A stretch of DNA of 56,968 nt from a virus. The notes beneath the pieces are model-generated. The model was not told the DNA's origin and searched no databases. It saw only the letters and a list, made by a program, of their open reading frames with translations. Position numbers and translations under genes: made by a program. This document shows positions 38,175 through 47,002 of this stretch, in pieces (position 1 is the stretch's first letter; the number at the start of each line of letters is the position of its first letter). The stretch is taken from IMG/VR virus record IMGVR_UViG_3300043786_001191, positions 1 to 56,968 of that record. One strand, given 5' to 3'.

Positions 38175-39626
38175 ATGCAATTCGCAGAAAATACACCATA
38201 TGACGTTTTAACAGAAAAATGGGATCCCGTGCTCGGCCACGATGCACTCCCCAAGATTCAAGATGACTATCGCAAGAAAGTCACTGCCGTCCTTCTAGAA
38301 AACCAAGAGCAGGCTCTTCGTTCACAACACTTGACCGAAGACATGAGCTCCAACAACTTGGGTATGCCTCAATCATTTACCAACACACCAAATGTTGCTG
38401 GTTATGATCCCGTACTCATTTCGTTGGTTCGTCGTGCCATGCCAAACTTGATGGCCTATGACATCTGCGGCGTTCAACCAATGACCGCCCCAACTGGCCT
38501 CATCTTTGCAATGCGTGCTCAATATCAACTTAGTGGCAACAAAGCTTCTCAATACTCTTCAGCAGTTGAAGCCATGTTCCAAGAACCAGCCGCACAATTC
38601 GGTGGTTGTGGCTGGACATTACCCGCTGGATATAATGGTCTATCCGCTGGTTGGAATTTTAACGGCAACTGTGCAACTGGATTTTCAGCTGCATATCGTG
38701 GCTTAAATACCTTAAACAATCTTCGTGGTATTTTGACAGATAAAGGTGAAGCAATTGGCAGCAATCAAGTTGTTGGTGCATCTGGTTTCTATCAACCCAA
38801 TAGCAGCAATGCATATGCTAACTGGAACCAAATGGCCTTCTCAATTGACCGTGTTGCTGTACAAGCCAAGACCCGCGCTCTTGCTAGCAACTACACAGTC
38901 GAATTGGCACAAGACCTTAAGGCTGTTCACGGTCTTGACGCTGAAGCTGAACTCGCCAATCTTCTCAGCACCGAAATTCTTGCTGAGATCAACCGCGAAG
39001 TCATTCGCAGCATCTACTACGTTGCAAAAGACGGTTCTCAACAATCTGATTTGCAGGTTCCCGGTATCTATGACCTTGATGTTGACTCAGACGGTCGTTG
39101 GTCTGCTGAACGCTTCCGTGGCCTCAGCTTCCAAATCGAACGTGAATGCAACACCATCGCCAAGGAAACCCGTCGTGGCAAAGGTAACTTCATCATCTGT
39201 GACAGCGATACCGCTGCTGCTCTAGCCATGTCTGGCTTCATGAGCCTCAGCCCAGCAATCGCTCCTCAGATCAATGCTGATGATACCCAAAACACTTTTG
39301 CTGGTCTCCTCTCTGGCAAGATCCGTGTATACATCGACCCCTATAGCCCAGTTGGATTGAACTTCTTCGTTGCTGGTTATAAGGGCGAGTCTCCCTATGA
39401 TGCTGGTCTCTTCTACTGCCCATACGTACCGCTACAAATGGTCCGTGCAGTAGATCCCAACACTTTCCAACCACGCATTGCATTCAAGACCCGTTACGGA
39501 GTTGTTGCTAACCCATTCGTTCTTAATAGCAGCAATGTACCAGACGGTGAAAACTTGACCAGAGGCTTGAACCAATACTACCGTATTACTCAAGTCAAGA
39601 ATCTACACGGCAACGCCATCAACTGA
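38175..39626 (+). CDS. 23: Major capsid protein gp23
   Basis: A 483-residue major capsid protein. MPQSFTNTPNVAGYDPVLIS, LVRRAMPNLMAYDICGVQPM, TGLIFAMRAQYQ, AKTRALASNYTVELAQDLKA and VAGYKGESPYDAGLFYCPYV are the classic gp23 markers. The N-terminal 60 residues should be removed by gp21. Codon use is richer in C and G than that of minor structural genes, fitting high expression. It is closed by a strong terminator. Confidence 0.98.
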   Translation: MQFAENTPYDVLTEKWDPVLGHDALPKIQDDYRKKVTAVLLENQEQALRSQHLTEDMSSNNLGMPQSFTNTPNVAGYDPVLISLVRRAMPNLMAYDICGVQPMTAPTGLIFAMRAQYQLSGNKASQYSSAVEAMFQEPAAQFGGCGWTLPAGYNGLSAGWNFNGNCATGFSAAYRGLNTLNNLRGILTDKGEAIGSNQVVGASGFYQPNSSNAYANWNQMAFSIDRVAVQAKTRALASNYTVELAQDLKAVHGLDAEAELANLLSTEILAEINREVIRSIYYVAKDGSQQSDLQVPGIYDLDVDSDGRWSAERFRGLSFQIERECNTIAKETRRGKGNFIICDSDTAAALAMSGFMSLSPAIAPQINADDTQNTFAGLLSGKIRVYIDPYSPVGLNFFVAGYKGESPYDAGLFYCPYVPLQMVRAVDPNTFQPRIAFKTRYGVVANPFVLNSSNVPDGENLTRGLNQYYRITQVKNLHGNAIN

Positions 39627-39650
39627 TTATTCAGTTAACCAAACCTTCGA

Positions 39651-39678
39651 AAACCTCCCGAGAAATCGGGAGGTTTTT
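39651..39678 (+). terminator. Rho-independent terminator after gp23
   Basis: AAACCTCCCGA (39651-39661), loop GAAA, TCGGGAGGTTTTT (39666-39678), then TGTTTT. Confidence 0.93.
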
Positions 39679-39685
39679 GTTTTAC

Positions 39686-39693
39686 CATAAATA
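39686..39693 (+). promoter_or_regulatory. Late promoter CATAAATA
   Basis: Exactly 5 nt before the ATG at 39699, directly after the gp23 terminator; there is no room for a ribosome binding site. Confidence 0.75.
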
Positions 39694-39698
39694 TTTCT

Positions 39699-40238
39699 AT
39701 GAGCATTTGTTCATCAAACATCAATCCACTCTACAACAGTTACTTTCGTCTGATCTTTGGTCGTGGAACCAAACAGATGGAACTCATGTGTCAGCGTGCA
39801 AATTTGCCTGGAATCGCCGTCCCAGATCAAAATCAACCCACAGTTCTTGGTGTGACCATCCCTGTTCCAACAATGAGTGCAAATTTTGAATTATTGAATG
39901 TTGAATTCATCGTAGATTCTGATCTGACAAACTGGAAAAATTTGTATTCTTGGATTCGAAATATCACAAATATTCAAAATGATATCGATCACAATTTGAT
40001 GTATCAAGATTGGCATCACTCAGCAAACTTGTATCTTTTTGATCCATCCAATAATTGCTCAATTTTGCAAACAACCTTTCACTACATCATACCAGTAAAA
40101 TTGAATGGATTGGTATTCCAAGCCGATAGTAGTGATGCCGTAATTCAAAAAGCCACATGCAGTTTCAAATATTCATATTATGACATGTGGGTTGATGGGG
40201 AAGATGCCGTCCCATCAAACTTGAAACAAGACCGTTAA
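39699..40238 (+). CDS. Tail-tube-fold protein (tube terminator or baseplate)
   Basis: A 179-residue protein with tube-family features: NPLYNSYFRLIFGRGTKQME, then CQRANLPGIAVPD and VPTMSANFELLNVEFIVDSD. It is probably a tail completion or baseplate tube-fold protein; T4 gp3 has a similar size (176) and caps the tube, but I cannot prove that assignment. It is monocistronic behind the gp23 terminator with its own late promoter and a likely leaderless mRNA, and overlaps the convergent gene by 4 bp. Confidence 0.6.
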   Translation: MSICSSNINPLYNSYFRLIFGRGTKQMELMCQRANLPGIAVPDQNQPTVLGVTIPVPTMSANFELLNVEFIVDSDLTNWKNLYSWIRNITNIQNDIDHNLMYQDWHHSANLYLFDPSNNCSILQTTFHYIIPVKLNGLVFQADSSDAVIQKATCSFKYSYYDMWVDGEDAVPSNLKQDR

Positions 40239-40894
40239 AGATAGTCATTAGGGTTATCTGACCAACTTTCCGGATCCTCTGGTGGGCTCTCCGGTTTATA
40301 AGGCAGTTTATTGGTCTCTGGTTTCGTTTTACGGCGTTTCTTTCGCTTGGGTGGCTTCGGGGGCGTTTCTTCCTCCTCGGGGCTTATAAACGATTCTACG
40401 TCAGCTTCCTCTTCTGCATCATCATCTCCAAGATCCACTCCAGCAGCCTCAAAATTTTCCATCAAATCATTGATGAAACCAACAAAATCATCATTGTTGA
40501 AAAGCTCGTTTAAAAGTTCTAAACCTTGTTGGTTTCCTGTACTATAAACATTATTGGGTGCAATGGCTGATTTTGGGTTGTCTTGAATCAAAATCAAGTA
40601 TGCCTCATACATTGATGTCAGTTCATCTGTTGGTGTTCCCATATAGACAATTGAATTACGAGGAACCAAAATTTCAAACCCTTTAATGTTGTAAAGATAA
40701 TTGACAAGTTTGACGAATTCCATGATATCGCCTTCAGGAGTCTTAGTTGCATAGTTCTCCATCAAGGCAGGCATTCTCAAACTAATTTCGTGTTGGGACA
40801 CATCCTTGACCAGACCAATTAATTCCTCTCCCGTAAGCAACCTAACAACTCTAAGTGTGCCTGAAAGAGGATTTTCAGGAAGTGAATCGGACAT
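40235..40894 (-). CDS. Sm-like barrel protein with charged tail
   Basis: A 219-residue protein. The N-terminal 100 residues (LRVVRLLTGEELIGLVKDVS, a strand-rich middle, and GTPTDELTSMYEAYLILI) resemble the small protein at 7919-8224, so the two are paralogues; both suggest an Sm-like barrel. The remainder is acidic (LGDDDAEEEADVESF) followed by a basic proline-rich KPPKRKKRRKTKP and a polar end, probably disordered. It has a strong ribosome binding site (AGGAGGA) and a late-like box at 40913-40920. RNA binding is conceivable; function unknown. Confidence 0.6.
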   Translation of the reverse strand: MSDSLPENPLSGTLRVVRLLTGEELIGLVKDVSQHEISLRMPALMENYATKTPEGDIMEFVKLVNYLYNIKGFEILVPRNSIVYMGTPTDELTSMYEAYLILIQDNPKSAIAPNNVYSTGNQQGLELLNELFNNDDFVGFINDLMENFEAAGVDLGDDDAEEEADVESFISPEEEETPPKPPKRKKRRKTKPETNKLPYKPESPPEDPESWSDNPNDYL

Positions 40895-40911
40895 AGGATG
40901 TCCTCCTACTC

Positions 40912-42420
40912 TTATTTATTTTTTCCAAGGTCTGTGAAGGTCATTGAATGGACGCTGTAATCAAACTTTTCTTTCTTGTAAATCTTTACACGCTCTTCAA
41001 AGTGTCTGTAGATATGGTTCTTGTGTGACTTCCAGCAAAGATCGTCAACAATGTCATATACTTTGAGTGTTTTCTTCTTCTCTGACACTCTAAGACCACG
41101 GCCAATGCTTTGAAGCAATCTTATAATCGATTTAGTAGGTGAAGCAAAAATAATATTGTCAAGATTGACAATGTTGATGCCAGTGCTAGTCGTACCAAAA
41201 CTGGCCACCAGAATGGCGTTTGATTCTTTGTCGATGACTTTACGGATGTATTCTCTTGAATCTGCTTCTGTTTTTCCGTGTATGAGATATATTTTGCGAT
41301 CCGTTCCCGCTGCTTCCAAGAGAGCTGCGAGTGGTTTACCGTGGTCTTCGACGTAATTAAAGAGGACAAGGGTATTCCCCTTGGTGCGGAGGGCGAGTTC
41401 TTTGATGAATTCGTTTCGCTTTTCATTCGTTACGATCCATTTCAATTCATCAATGTATTTTTGTTTCTTGATGAATTGCTTCTCCTCATCATTATATTTA
41501 AGAATTATGCAATCTATCCCGAGTTTTGCAAGCAAACCCTTATTCATCAATCCTTTAGTTTGAATAAACTGAATTGCAGGACCAAGAATACCTTCAATGC
41601 TTAGTCTATGGGCTTGAGCTTGATCTAGTGTTCCAGTTGTACCAATTCGAAACCAAGCTTTTGAAAGTTTTTGACCGATGAAGTTTATTGATTCGGCTTT
41701 TGCTTGATGACACTCATCGAAGAATACAGCATCGAATTGATCGAACCAAGACTTAGGTAGTTTGTAAATTGATTGCCAAGTAGATATTACAAGTTGTTTA
41801 TGTAATTCTTTTTCTTCACCAGCCATTATTTTTTGAATATATTTTTTACAAGACCAAGATTTATCGTTCTTTGAATAGTCAAAGAAGTCTGATTCCATTT
41901 GATTCACCAGACCAACCGTGGGAACCAATATGAGTATTTTCCGATCTGACTTTAATACGGATTGAAGAAACCGGACCAAGACGTATATGATCAAACTTTT
42001 GCCCGAACCAGTAGGAGAAATCAGCACGCATCTGTGTTGATTCAAAGCATGCAGTATGGCCTGCTGTTGATGAGAATGCATTTTCACTGCCTGCTTCTTT
42101 ACTGAAACCTGCAATGAATCGTAGAACTGTAAAAGTTTGTCCTCCGTTATGCATAGAGGATTCTTTGTCTCTTTTATATTTAGTTGGTATTGTCTATCTT
42201 GGCAAAACTTTTCTAGATATGTTTTTAATCCACGTGGAAGGGTGGAAGAAAGAATGTCGAATAATCTTATTTTGCCATCCCATATTCTTTTTTTGTATAA
42301 AGGCATATATTGAGCACCTGGGACCATGAATGAAAAATAGTCCCGCAACTCTTGTTTTATGCCTTTGTCGGTTTTTACATAATACCGAACTTCATCAATA
42401 GATTCAACTTCAATATCCAC
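40912..42420 (-). CDS. uvsW: DNA/RNA helicase UvsW
   Basis: A 502-residue superfamily 2 helicase. Walker A is SPTGSGKS (about 135-142), motif II DECHQAK (about 235), motif III GTTGTLDQ, and motif VI QSIGRGLR. UvsW unwinds R-loops and branched DNA and drives the switch from origin- to recombination-dependent replication late in infection. The N-terminal ~100 residues match the UvsW DNA-binding domain. The GTG start lies 4 nt after the minus-strand late box TCTAAATA (42425-42432), consistent with its late expression in T4. Confidence 0.93.
   Translation of the reverse strand: MDIEVESIDEVRYYVKTDKGIKQELRDYFSFMVPGAQYMPLYKKRIWDGKIRLFDILSSTLPRGLKTYLEKFCQDRQYQLNIKETKNPLCITEDKLLQFYDSLQVSVKKQAVKMHSHQQQAILHALNQHRCVLISPTGSGKSLIIYVLVRFLQSVLKSDRKILILVPTVGLVNQMESDFFDYSKNDKSWSCKKYIQKIMAGEEKELHKQLVISTWQSIYKLPKSWFDQFDAVFFDECHQAKAESINFIGQKLSKAWFRIGTTGTLDQAQAHRLSIEGILGPAIQFIQTKGLMNKGLLAKLGIDCIILKYNDEEKQFIKKQKYIDELKWIVTNEKRNEFIKELALRTKGNTLVLFNYVEDHGKPLAALLEAAGTDRKIYLIHGKTEADSREYIRKVIDKESNAILVASFGTTSTGINIVNLDNIIFASPTKSIIRLLQSIGRGLRVSEKKKTLKVYDIVDDLCWKSHKNHIYRHFEERVKIYKKEKFDYSVHSMTFTDLGKNK
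40913..40920 (-). promoter_or_regulatory. Late-like box AATAAATA
   Basis: Minus strand, within the end of uvsW, about 19 nt before the Sm-like gene's ATG and followed by AGGAGGA. Confidence 0.45.
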
Positions 42421-42424
42421 ATAA

Positions 42425-42432
42425 TATTTAGA
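42425..42432 (-). promoter_or_regulatory. Late promoter TCTAAATA for uvsW
   Basis: Minus strand, over the uvsY stop codon and 4 nt before the GTG of uvsW. Confidence 0.6.
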
Positions 42433-42865
42433 CTATGCCATTCATCATTTTGTTCCACTCAATGGCAGATTTGATGGCAAAATTTCTATTGTTGAGTGCT
42501 TTCAAAAATTCTTCAACCATTTTAATTTTGATCTCTGTGACAGAAATTTTAGACTTTAGTTCAATAAGTTTTGGATCTGCATCCATGAACTTATCAACAT
42601 CTGTCTTCAGAATATCAAGTTCAAACGGATCTTCTTTCCAATCTGCAAGTTCTTCTTCAGAAGCCTTGCCAGTATAAATTTTCCATTTACGCAAACGCAA
42701 AATAGCAAAGTCATGCTGGTACTTTGTCAAAAGTAATTTAAGATCCGTAAGTTGATTAAGATACTTGGAGTGTATTTGAGGTATCTTAAGAGACTCTATA
42801 CCTAGTTCTGTAGAGTCTATTTGAGAGTCTTTAGTTATAGAGTTCTTTAGTTCTTCTAGATTCAT
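42428..42865 (-). CDS. uvsY: Recombination mediator UvsY
   Basis: A 145-residue helical protein matching UvsY: IPQIHSKYLNQLTDLKLLLTKY, then LRKWKIYTGKASEEELADW and a C-terminal FLKALNNRNFAIKSAIEWNK. UvsY displaces gp32 and loads the UvsX recombinase. The N-terminal region is encoded by repetitive DNA with AGAGTCT words and an 8-bp inverted repeat (42791-42798 with 42811-42818). The leader contains a 13-bp tandem repeat (42867-42892). A sigma70 promoter with a 16-bp spacer lies upstream. Confidence 0.9.
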   Translation of the reverse strand: MNLEELKNSITKDSQIDSTELGIESLKIPQIHSKYLNQLTDLKLLLTKYQHDFAILRLRKWKIYTGKASEEELADWKEDPFELDILKTDVDKFMDADPKLIELKSKISVTEIKIKMVEEFLKALNNRNFAIKSAIEWNKMMNGIV

Positions 42866-42866
42866 C

Positions 42867-42892
42867 TTTAGTATTCTTCTTTAGTATTCTTC
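42867..42892 (-). repeat. Tandem 13-bp repeat in the uvsY leader
   Basis: Two perfect copies of TTTAGTATTCTTC (forward strand) at 42867-42879 and 42880-42892, ending 2 nt before the uvsY ATG. Confidence 0.8.
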
Positions 42893-42913
42893 TTTAAAGT
42901 TCTTTTTAAGAGA

Positions 42914-42941
42914 ACTATAGAGTATCTTTAGATAAAGTCAA
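42914..42941 (-). promoter_or_regulatory. Sigma70 promoter of uvsY, 16-bp spacer
   Basis: Minus strand: TTGACT (42936-42941), 16-bp spacer, TATAGT (42914-42919). Confidence 0.75.
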
Positions 42942-42951
42942 ATAAATATAT

Positions 42952-42979
42952 TTGACATTTCTTTAGTATGTTTTATATT
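42952..42979 (+). promoter_or_regulatory. Sigma70 promoter of the glycan island, 16-bp spacer
   Basis: TTGACA (42952-42957), 16-bp spacer, TATATT (42974-42979); 13 nt to the ATG of the first glycosyltransferase gene. It is the only clear promoter found for the following 12 genes. Confidence 0.7.
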
Positions 42980-42992
42980 ATTGTGAGTACTT

Positions 42993-43655
42993 ATGGCAAA
43001 ACTATTAATCAAATTTCCAACCCGTAATAGACCTGAAAAATTTAAAAAAGTGTTACAAAGATACATCGATGGGCTTTCTGGCAAACATGATGTAAAATTT
43101 GTAATAACAATGGATCATGATGATTCCACAATGAATACGCCAGAAATTAAAGAATGGTTGAATTCATTGCCTGTAAAAATTAAATACAACTATGGTTATT
43201 CTAAATCTAAAATTGAAGCAGTCAATGCTGATTTAGAAAATGAGGAGGCCGATGTGTTGCTTTTGGCATCTGATGACATGATACCACAGTTAAAAAACTA
43301 TGATGACATAATTTTTGATTGTTTTAGACAAGTGTTTCCAACATTTGATGGTGCAATAAAGTTCCATGATGGATTGAGAAATGATGATCTGATGACATTG
43401 TGTGTAATGGGCTGGCCCCTATACAAAGAATTTGGATACATTTATCATCCAGAATACACTTCTGTGTATGCCGACAATGAACAAACAATTGTTTTGAAAA
43501 AAATGAATAAGTTTGCAACATCCGATACTTGTATCATCAAACATGATTGGTCTCCAGAACCATGGGATGATCTTCATGCAAGAAATGAAAATTCTGAAAT
43601 GTATCAAAAAGACAAGTCAATTTTTGACAAACACATGAAAGAATTGTTTGCATGA
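42993..43655 (+). CDS. GT2-like glycosyltransferase, first gene of the glycan island
   Basis: A 220-residue GT-A fold protein. LLIKFPTRNRPEKFKKVL, FVITMDHDDST and VLLLASDDMIP (the D-x-D-like metal site, about 89-99) are typical of family 2-like transferases. The donor cannot be read from the sequence. It is less AT-rich than later genes in the cluster. It overlaps the next gene by 4 bp (ATGA). Confidence 0.75.
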   Translation: MAKLLIKFPTRNRPEKFKKVLQRYIDGLSGKHDVKFVITMDHDDSTMNTPEIKEWLNSLPVKIKYNYGYSKSKIEAVNADLENEEADVLLLASDDMIPQLKNYDDIIFDCFRQVFPTFDGAIKFHDGLRNDDLMTLCVMGWPLYKEFGYIYHPEYTSVYADNEQTIVLKKMNKFATSDTCIIKHDWSPEPWDDLHARNENSEMYQKDKSIFDKHMKELFA

Positions 43656-44332
43656 TAAAATATTTGACATACTTGAATAGTGGATGTAAAGACATATGTG
43701 ACAACATGTTGTTGTCTGCATCTAATGTTGGTATATCAAAAGGTGAATTTAAAATTATTGCGTTTGACAAACCAATTTATGATTATTATTCCAATAAAGG
43801 AATTGATATTGATTTGTATTTAGATTCACCTGAAGAAAAATATCATGAATGGAGTTGGGATATTAATTCTAAATTTAGACATTTAGTAAAAAATAAATGG
43901 TCTATTATAAAAAATCAATATACAAAATATAAAAACCTAGTTTGGTTAGATACTGATGTTGTATTTTTTAAAAATCCTCTAGATGAATTAAAAAATTGTT
44001 TGGTACCAACTTTTCAAGTTGATTATCCAGTTGCATGTGCATGTACTGGATTTATGTATTTTCCAAACAATAATTTGAGTGAAAAAATTGTAAACGATCT
44101 AGGATCGCAAAATACAGAAGATGATCAACTAATTTGCAACAGTTATTTAAGATCCAATTCTATACAAAATCAAATCAAGTTTTTTGATTTAAATTTGTTT
44201 CCGAATGGAAGTTATTTTTACGATCACAAAGGATCTGATAAAAATACGGCAATTATTTTGCATTGTAATTACATCTTGGGTTTAGAAAACAAGATAAATA
44301 GATTGAAAGACATTGGAGCTTGGTATCTGTGA
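43652..44332 (+). CDS. Glycosyltransferase with DxD motif (GT77-like)
   Basis: A 226-residue nucleotide-diphospho-sugar transferase. YKNLVWLDTDVVFFKNPLDE (about 92-111) is the DxD metal-binding strand; ACTGFMYFPNN and NTEDDQLICNSY downstream fit the GT77/nucleotide-diphospho-sugar transferase pattern. It overlaps both neighbours, so it is in a coupled operon. Donor and acceptor unknown. Confidence 0.75.
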   Translation: MIKYLTYLNSGCKDICDNMLLSASNVGISKGEFKIIAFDKPIYDYYSNKGIDIDLYLDSPEEKYHEWSWDINSKFRHLVKNKWSIIKNQYTKYKNLVWLDTDVVFFKNPLDELKNCLVPTFQVDYPVACACTGFMYFPNNNLSEKIVNDLGSQNTEDDQLICNSYLRSNSIQNQIKFFDLNLFPNGSYFYDHKGSDKNTAIILHCNYILGLENKINRLKDIGAWYL

Positions 44333-45168
44333 TTTATTCTAGAGAAGATTTAAGACCAATTCCAACATATCCAACTTATCCTCCGTATCATGTGGGGGAT
44401 TATTTGGAAGACTATTTTTACAATAAATTTGTTGAAAAAAAATTAACGTTAACTAGAGACTACATTGGTATCAGTTGGACAACTCTATACTGTCAAAACC
44501 AAGATCAACAAATCCAATCATTTTTAAATAGTTTGGATCCAAGTAAGAAGTATTTCACTGTCTGCCAGCACGATGATGCTCCACGGCATATTCTTCCACC
44601 AGACACCATTTGTTTTTCTGCGGGTGGAAATGTAAACGGACCAAATATAAAACCAATCCCACTTATTTGCTCTCCTATACCAATAAAACCTATTGAAAAC
44701 AAAAAACAATACTTGGCCTCTTTTGTTGGTTCATTTACTCACCCAATAAGAGCAAGAATGGCTCACAAATTACAATATTTGTCAGATTACAAAATACTGA
44801 TAAAAATGTGGAACCCCACCGTTGAAAAATCAGAAATGGATGTTTTTTTTAATTTGGCAAGTCAAAGCAAATATTTACTCTGCCCAAGAGGATATGGTCT
44901 AAATTCATTTAGATTGTACGAAGCATTTCAATTAGGGTGTGTTCCCGTAATTATAACAGATAAATTCTTCTTACCTTGGACTGATGAATTAAATTGGAAT
45001 GATTTTTCTGTATTGATTGATGAATCAAAAATTGATCACATTGATGATGTATTAAAAAATATAAATGAAGATCAATACCATAAAATGGTTACAATTGGAA
45101 AAAATTTGTATCCAAAGTATTTTACTTTAGATGCTTTAGTTGAAAATATTACAAAAAGATTATTATGA
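44329..45168 (+). CDS. Exostosin-like glycosyltransferase (GT47 type)
   Basis: A 279-residue GT-B fold transferase. The exostosin signature is visible: YLASFVGSFTHPIRARM, then SKYLLCPRGYGLNSFRLYEA and LGCVPVIITDKFFLPW. The GTG at 44329 overlaps the upstream stop (GTGA), which fits the coupled operon better than the TTG at 44320. GT47 enzymes in eukaryotes and giant viruses transfer GlcA, Xyl, Gal or Ara; specificity here is unknown. Confidence 0.82.
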   Translation: MIYSREDLRPIPTYPTYPPYHVGDYLEDYFYNKFVEKKLTLTRDYIGISWTTLYCQNQDQQIQSFLNSLDPSKKYFTVCQHDDAPRHILPPDTICFSAGGNVNGPNIKPIPLICSPIPIKPIENKKQYLASFVGSFTHPIRARMAHKLQYLSDYKILIKMWNPTVEKSEMDVFFNLASQSKYLLCPRGYGLNSFRLYEAFQLGCVPVIITDKFFLPWTDELNWNDFSVLIDESKIDHIDDVLKNINEDQYHKMVTIGKNLYPKYFTLDALVENITKRLL

Positions 45169-45890
45169 AAAAAATATTATTTGTCATAGCCAATTATTCA
45201 GACTGGAAGCAAAGGTTTTTTGAAAACAATTTTTCTCCCAGAAATAAAAAATTTGCTGATATGCATGGTTATGAGTATATCGTAAGTTTTGGTGGACTTT
45301 TGTTCCGAAATAATCCAACTTGGTGGAAATTTACACTTGTCAAAGAAATGATTGACAATGGTACTCTTCAAGATGGAGATGAGTTACTGCATTTAGATGC
45401 GGATATGAGAATAGACAAGTTTGATAAAGACTATCCATGCAATAAATCATTTACGGTATGCATAGACAACGGAAATACATTTTGTATGGGTTCATATAAA
45501 TTAAAAATCAATGATTGGTCTAAACAATTAATCTATAATATTCTTGATGAAAAATTATGGTTAAAGAAACAACACGATCCTCATTGGATGTCGTTTCGTG
45601 AGCAAGCTGCTTTTTACACTTTGTGTGGTGTAGTCCCTCATAGTTGGGTTTCATTTCTAGAATTGCCAAATTACGGCTGGCACCAAAATAAAACTGAGGA
45701 TACGGTGTATTCTCTAGAAGAATTGCACAAAAATGTTGAAGTTTTGGGACCAGAGTGGAATACTACGTTATTGTCCGAAGAAGAAAATAAAATTGGTCCA
45801 GCTCTAATGAAATACAATATTACAAAATCTAAAAAGGAAGACACAATTATTAGACACTTTGCTGGAGGACAAGTGTGGAAAATAATATAA
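45165..45890 (+). CDS. Glycosyltransferase, GT34-like
   Basis: A 241-residue protein. MKKILFVIANYSDWKQRFF opens a Rossmann-like strand; NPTWWKFTLVKEMIDNG and ELLHLDADMRIDKFD (about 74-88) carry the DxD site as in GT34 galactosyl/xylosyltransferases. FREQAAFYTLCG and RHFAGGQVWK fit the C-terminal part. Overlaps both neighbours in the operon. Confidence 0.72.
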   Translation: MKKILFVIANYSDWKQRFFENNFSPRNKKFADMHGYEYIVSFGGLLFRNNPTWWKFTLVKEMIDNGTLQDGDELLHLDADMRIDKFDKDYPCNKSFTVCIDNGNTFCMGSYKLKINDWSKQLIYNILDEKLWLKKQHDPHWMSFREQAAFYTLCGVVPHSWVSFLELPNYGWHQNKTEDTVYSLEELHKNVEVLGPEWNTTLLSEEENKIGPALMKYNITKSKKEDTIIRHFAGGQVWKII

Positions 45891-47002
45891 TGTTTTATGA
45901 TTATTTAATCGTGGGAGCAGGATTTTTTGGTTCAGTTTTTGCTAGATTAGCAACAGATGATGGAAAAAAATGTTTGGTAATAGATAAAAGAAACCATATT
46001 GCTGGGAATTGTTACACCGAATCTATTGAAAATATAAATGTTCATGTTTATGGACCTCATATTTTTCATACAAATGACAAAAATATTTGGAATTTTGTAA
46101 ATCGTTTTGCAGAATTTAATAATTTTATTCTTTCCCCAAAATCTAAAAGTAAAGATAAATTGTATTCACTACCATTTAATATGAATACTTTTTATGAAAT
46201 ATGGAATACAAAAACTCCAGAAGAAGCTAAACAAAAAATAGAAGAACAAAAATTTAAAGGAATTCCTTCGAATTTAGAAGAACAAGCATTGTCTTTAGTA
46301 GGCAAAGATGTATATGAAATTTTAATTAAAGACTATACTACCAAGCAATGGGGAAAATTACCAAAAGAATTACCACCTTTTATAATTAAAAGATTACCAG
46401 TACGATTTACTTACGACAATAATTATTTTAATGATCGTTATCAAGGCATTCCGGTAGGAGGATATACAAAATTATTTGAAAATATATTAAAGGATATTGA
46501 AGTAGTTTTAAATGTTGACTATTTAAAAAATAAAAACTATTACAATAATATTGCCAAATACGTAGTATATACTGGCTGCATCGATGAATTTTTTAATTAT
46601 GAATTTGGGAAGTTAGATTATCGTTCTTTAGAATTTAAAACAGAAATACTTGAAACAAAAAATTATCAGGGATGTGCAATTATGAATTATAATGATGTCA
46701 ACATTCCTTGGACACGTATTGTAGAACATAAACATTTTGAAAAATGTGATTCAGAAAAAACAGTAATCACAAAAGAATATCCAAAAAAATATGAAATAGG
46801 GTCTACTCCTTATTATCCAATCAATGATGAAAAAAATAATAGTATTTACAAAAAATATAAAGAAAAAACAAAAACATATTCAAATATTATATTTGGTGGT
46901 AGACTAGCCGAGTATAAATATTATGACATGCACATGGTCATTGCTTCAGCAATGACAAAATATAAAAATCATATTAGTGGTAATATAGAGAAAGAATTAT
47001 GA
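45890..47002 (+). CDS. glf: UDP-galactopyranose mutase
   Basis: A 370-residue flavoenzyme that converts UDP-galactopyranose to UDP-galactofuranose. The FAD Rossmann motif is YLIVGAGFFGSVFA (about 5-18) with VIDKRNHIAGNCYTE; YGPHIFHTNDKNIWNF, VGKDVYEILIKDYTTKQWG and VYTGCIDEFFNYEFGKLDYRSLEF are characteristic of Glf. ATG 45890 overlaps the upstream stop (TAATG) and is preferred to 45875. It is the only sugar-nucleotide enzyme in the island, so a galactofuranose-containing glycan is likely. Confidence 0.93.
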   Translation: MFYDYLIVGAGFFGSVFARLATDDGKKCLVIDKRNHIAGNCYTESIENINVHVYGPHIFHTNDKNIWNFVNRFAEFNNFILSPKSKSKDKLYSLPFNMNTFYEIWNTKTPEEAKQKIEEQKFKGIPSNLEEQALSLVGKDVYEILIKDYTTKQWGKLPKELPPFIIKRLPVRFTYDNNYFNDRYQGIPVGGYTKLFENILKDIEVVLNVDYLKNKNYYNNIAKYVVYTGCIDEFFNYEFGKLDYRSLEFKTEILETKNYQGCAIMNYNDVNIPWTRIVEHKHFEKCDSEKTVITKEYPKKYEIGSTPYYPINDEKNNSIYKKYKEKTKTYSNIIFGGRLAEYKYYDMHMVIASAMTKYKNHISGNIEKEL

